Assembly: GCA_045585895.1 (NCBI GenBank)
Contig: JAZMZI010000090.1
Span: 1-16,225, forward strand
From: SVTX01 sp045585895
GTDB lineage: Bacteria; Bacillota; Clostridia; Oscillospirales; CAG-272
Direction: 5' to 3'
Length of the DNA: 16,225 bases
In this document: piece by piece, positions 13,737-16,225 of the stretch
Numbering within the stretch: the first letter of the stretch is position 1
Layout: every line of letters begins with the position of its first letter
The notes under the pieces: model-generated
Databases searched by the model: none
Told to the model about the DNA's origin: nothing
The model's input: the letters and a program-made list of their open reading frames with translations, nothing else
Made by a program: the position numbers and the translations under genes

Positions 13737-15159
13737 CAGAGCTTTTATGCGATCCGCAGCCATTATTTTGACCTTGCTTCTCGTATTTTCTCTGCTTGCT
13801 TCTTGCGTGGAGAAGCCGCAAGAGACTCCCGAAGCCGAATTTGACGGCAAGGAGCAGTTCTCTCCGTCAAGCGGAGTATCAAAAAACACGGAGGAGCTTG
13901 CCGATAGATACGGCGAATATAAGGAAAACGCGTCTCTTGCATTCAAGTCGAGCGCCGTAACGGCAGAGGATAGCTTTACTGTTTCGTCTGTTGAGGGCGG
14001 CGTTAAGATCGACGCATACGTGGGATCGGATTCTGTTGTGGTCATTCCCGAAAGTATTGGCGGTTTAGCGGTCAAAAGCATCGGCGGATCGGCGTTTTCT
14101 TCCGAAAAGATTCGCGCCGTGTACGTCCCCGACAGCGTGACGTTTATAGAAAAGGGCGCGTTTGCGCTTTCCGAGAATATTACGACCATAAGACTTCCTT
14201 TCCTCGGAGACGGCAAGGATATCACCCATCTCGGACATGTTTTCGGAACCGACGACTATTCTACCCACCCCACCCAAGTACCCGTGGGACTTGATATGGT
14301 CATTCTTGGGGAAGGAGTTACCGAGATCGGGGACAATGCCTTTGCGGGATGCAAATCTCTTTCGGCGATCATACTTCCCGAGGCGGTGGAGAATATCGGA
14401 AAATTTGCGTTTTACGAGTGCCGCGATCTGGTTTATCTTGACCTTGGAAACGGCGCGTCAAGAATCGACGAATACGCATTCGGATATTGCACCTCTCTTT
14501 ATTCGCTCTCTCTCGTTGGCGCGGAAAGTATTGGTTTGGGTGCACTTTACGGGTGTAATAGCATTTATTCGCTGACTCTGCCCTTCGTTGGCGGAAGCAA
14601 GACCGAAAACAGATTTATAGGATACGTGTTCGGCGCAAACGTTGCCGACCATAACGACGAGTATGTTCCCAAGAGCCTTTACAAAGTGACCGTTGAGGGT
14701 AGCGGAGAGATCCCCGACAGAGCCTTCGCGTCCTGCAATTATATCGGTGAGCTTATCCTCTCGGAGGGTATAGAAAGGATAGGTGTCAGATCCTTTTATT
14801 CCTGCCGTTCTCTGATCGAGATAGCTTTGCCCAATTCGGTAAAGGCTATCGGTGATGATGCGTTTTTCGGTTGCGATAACCTTGAAGCCGCTGATCTCGG
14901 CGGAGCAGAGACGATCGGTATGCAGGCGTTTTACGGTTGCAGAAGGCTTTTGAGCGTTAATGTTCCCGATGGAGTTTCCGAAATTAAGCCTTCAACGTTT
15001 GCCTTTTGTTCTTCCTTGAAAACCGTTGAGCTTAATAAGGTCAAATCGGTCGGCAAGGATGCATTCTACGCTTGCACGTCGTTGACACCCGTTGATTGCT
15101 CGGGAATAGCCGTGGCGGAGGGAAATGACTGCCTCGTTAAAGCCACAGCGGAAGAATAA
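13729..15159 (+). CDS. BspA-type leucine-rich repeat lipoprotein
   Basis: The product has 476 residues. Residues 1-25 form a lipoprotein signal with lipobox LLASC, so C26 is lipidated and the protein is exposed on the cell surface. After a polar linker, residues about 83-465 hold LRR_5 (BspA/TpLRR) repeats, with the recurring pattern of IxxxAFxxCxxLxxIxLPxxVxxI. Two units carry the longer insert typical of clostridial members (LPFLGDGKD...HVFG...VPVGL and LPFVGGSKT...YVFG...VPKSL). Such proteins are known to bind host or matrix ligands or other cells; no ligand can be named here. The start has GGAGG at six-base spacing. It is coupled to the membrane protein upstream and followed after 12 bases by the VanY gene. 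Confidence 0.88.
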   Translation: MNNRAFMRSAAIILTLLLVFSLLASCVEKPQETPEAEFDGKEQFSPSSGVSKNTEELADRYGEYKENASLAFKSSAVTAEDSFTVSSVEGGVKIDAYVGSDSVVVIPESIGGLAVKSIGGSAFSSEKIRAVYVPDSVTFIEKGAFALSENITTIRLPFLGDGKDITHLGHVFGTDDYSTHPTQVPVGLDMVILGEGVTEIGDNAFAGCKSLSAIILPEAVENIGKFAFYECRDLVYLDLGNGASRIDEYAFGYCTSLYSLSLVGAESIGLGALYGCNSIYSLTLPFVGGSKTENRFIGYVFGANVADHNDEYVPKSLYKVTVEGSGEIPDRAFASCNYIGELILSEGIERIGVRSFYSCRSLIEIALPNSVKAIGDDAFFGCDNLEAADLGGAETIGMQAFYGCRRLLSVNVPDGVSEIKPSTFAFCSSLKTVELNKVKSVGKDAFYACTSLTPVDCSGIAVAEGNDCLVKATAEE

Positions 15160-15171
15160 CGGTATTAAAAA

Positions 15172-16038
15172 ATGAAAAGAAGGATATTAAAAATACTGCC
15201 CTTCGCAATCGTGACGGCGGTCTTTGCCGCCGCAACTCTGCTGATCCATTATAATCAGCGCGAGCTTTTCGTTTTTTTTGAAAATAGCGGTGTCTTTTCC
15301 TCGCCCGTTTACGTTGCCGTTTACAGATTCGAGGGCGAAATGAGGGAGTATGCGGTTGCCGACATGGAAAAAGATACAAGAGTAAGCTTTGATCAAAGTC
15401 TTATGCTGGTTAATACCGAGTATATGCTGTCCGACGGGTTTACTCCCGACATAGCCGAGTATAAGGACACCGACGTTTATATGAACTCCTGTATGCTTGA
15501 CTCGTACGCGGCTCTTTCCGATGCGGTAAGGGGAGAATTTGGCGAAAAGCTCTACGTTTCCGACGATTTCAGAACGGCGGAGGAGCAGGCGGAGCTTTAT
15601 ATCGAAATGCCAGATACCGCAACGAAAGCGGGTGCCAGTGAGCACCAGACGGGACTTGCCCTCGACGTTTACGCGGCTTATTATGCGGGTGACGCGTTTA
15701 TAAAATCTCCCGTTGGCAGATTTGTCAACGCAGAGTGTTATAAATACGGATTTATTATCCGATATCCCTCTTTCGGAGAGGATGAGACGGGCATAAGATT
15801 TGAGCCGTGGCATATTCGCTATGTGGGCGAGCCTCACGCAAGCGTTATCTACAATAATCAGCTTACACTTGAGGAATACGTACTGTCAATGGAGATCGGC
15901 GAATGGTACGAGTACGAGGGATATTTGGTCTGCCGACAGGAAATGAAGGACGGCAAGCTGATCCTCCCCGAAAGCTTTGAAAGCTGTACCGTCTCCCCCG
16001 ATAATACGGGATATTATATAGTTACGGTCAGAAAATGA
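15172..16038 (+). CDS. VanY/DdcY-type D-alanyl-D-alanine carboxypeptidase (peptidase M15B)
   Basis: The product has 288 residues. Helix 8-26 is an uncleaved signal or membrane anchor, so the enzyme acts outside the membrane on peptidoglycan stem peptides, removing terminal D-Ala. Family motifs are all present: SDDFRTAEEQ at 130-139, SEHQTGLALDV with zinc ligands H158 and D165, and the catalytic EPWHIRYVG with E211 and zinc ligand H214. An 80-residue region before the domain and a ~55-residue C-terminal tail are not typical and have no assigned role. No van resistance genes are nearby, so a housekeeping role in cell-wall remodelling is more likely than glycopeptide resistance. The ribosome site is weak; the gene starts 12 bases after the LRR gene and may be coupled to it. 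Confidence 0.88.
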   Translation: MKRRILKILPFAIVTAVFAAATLLIHYNQRELFVFFENSGVFSSPVYVAVYRFEGEMREYAVADMEKDTRVSFDQSLMLVNTEYMLSDGFTPDIAEYKDTDVYMNSCMLDSYAALSDAVRGEFGEKLYVSDDFRTAEEQAELYIEMPDTATKAGASEHQTGLALDVYAAYYAGDAFIKSPVGRFVNAECYKYGFIIRYPSFGEDETGIRFEPWHIRYVGEPHASVIYNNQLTLEEYVLSMEIGEWYEYEGYLVCRQEMKDGKLILPESFESCTVSPDNTGYYIVTVRK

Positions 16039-16068
16039 AAAATGGGGCTGGCTCATTTAGCGCAGAAC

Positions 16069-16179
16069 AAAAGCCACTTTTAAAAAAAGACAAAATTCAA
16101 CTAAAAAATAATGTTTTTGCTTTTATAATGTCGAAATCCGCCGATTTTTCGGCGGATTTCCTCATTTTGTGTGGCTTTT
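16069..16179. repeat. Inverted-repeat-bounded intergenic structure
   Basis: AAAAGCCAC (16069-16077) and GTGGCTTTT (16171-16179) form a perfect 9-bp inverted repeat. It encloses an AT-rich stretch and the 12-bp hairpin at 16133-16160. No gene is seen between them. It may be a small palindromic repeat element. Confidence 0.4.
16133..16160 (+). terminator. Hairpin after the VanY gene, probable terminator
   Basis: A perfect 12-bp stem (GAAATCCGCCGA with its complement at 16149-16160) closes on a TTTT loop, about 95 bases after the VanY stop. The tail CTCATTTTG is a modest U tract, so termination is likely but not certain. Confidence 0.55.
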
Positions 16180-16199
16180 TAGACGCGTTTTGGCTCTCT

Positions 16200-16217
16200 G
16201 GCGTACTCCTGTACGCC
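16200..16217. repeat. Short perfect hairpin GGCGTAC-TCCT-GTACGCC
   Basis: A 7-bp perfect inverted repeat lies at the right end of the window, which contains no gene from 16039 onward. I have an impression of similar motifs recurring in clostridial intergenic regions, but this cannot be tested here. Confidence 0.4.
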
Positions 16218-16225
16218 TACGAGAA

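Noticed and set aside
12996..14225. Minus-strand open frame of 409 codons
   Set aside because: It overlaps three plus-strand genes with family matches or good ribosome sites, and its translation shows no domain, start signal or sensible composition.
15172..16038. Glycopeptide (vancomycin) resistance vanY
   Set aside because: The M15B motifs fit VanY, but no vanR/S/H/A/X-type genes are nearby. Most clostridial DdcY/VanY homologues are ordinary wall enzymes.
16124..16129. TATAAT as a promoter for a gene beyond the window
   Set aside because: No acceptable -35 box lies 16-18 bases upstream, and the hairpin at 16133-16160 would immediately follow.

Overview
The window looks like a chromosomal segment of an anaerobic gut-type Bacillota (class Clostridia). 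The basis is family content, not a species match. It holds small DUF6472 and DUF6514 proteins, an ECF sigma gene with an AACC...GTCT promoter, BspA-type leucine-rich repeat lipoproteins, a VanY-type D,D-peptidase, strong AGGAGG ribosome sites, and an interspersed repeat of a kind I associate with clostridial genomes.

Region 1 (1 to about 6302) is the right-hand end of an integrated element, most likely a prophage. It opens inside a very large virion-associated polyvalent protein (LPD38 type) that carries an AT-rich inserted domain. A bidirectional terminator follows. Facing it on the minus strand is an AT-rich cargo operon: a Panacea (SocA/DUF4065-like) antitoxin-type protein, a three-helix membrane protein with a coiled coil, and a 66-residue membrane protein. 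Beyond that lie a lipoprotein with an Ada-like zinc-binding tail, a DUF6514 protein, and an XRE repressor with its own promoter and operator-like palindrome. The last 130 bases contain four separate dyad symmetries and no gene.

Region 2 (about 6303 to 8084) is the C-terminal two thirds of a PMCA-like Ca2+ P-type ATPase. Its reading frame begins exactly at the PEGLP motif of transmembrane helix 4, with non-ATPase sequence and an in-frame stop just upstream. The element therefore appears to have integrated into the pump gene and split it; the other part should lie beyond the far end of the element.

Region 3 (8085 to 11764) has an inverted pair of GC-rich repeats, a terminator, an ECF-type promoter, and a 1053-residue protein. 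The first ~185 residues of this protein are an ECF sigma factor. The other ~870 are a soluble extension with a duplicated beta-rich module, which looks like a sigma factor with a built-in sensor or regulator.

Region 4 (11765 to 16225) is a co-directional run behind a near-consensus promoter: an HD-domain hydrolase, cytidine deaminase, a DUF6472 zinc-knuckle-like protein, a four-helix membrane protein, a BspA-type LRR lipoprotein, and a VanY/DdcY D,D-carboxypeptidase. The last three look like a cell-envelope group. The window ends in non-coding sequence rich in inverted repeats.

The strongest leads are the split Ca2+ ATPase at the element boundary, the Panacea/membrane-protein pair carried as prophage cargo, and the giant ECF sigma fusion.
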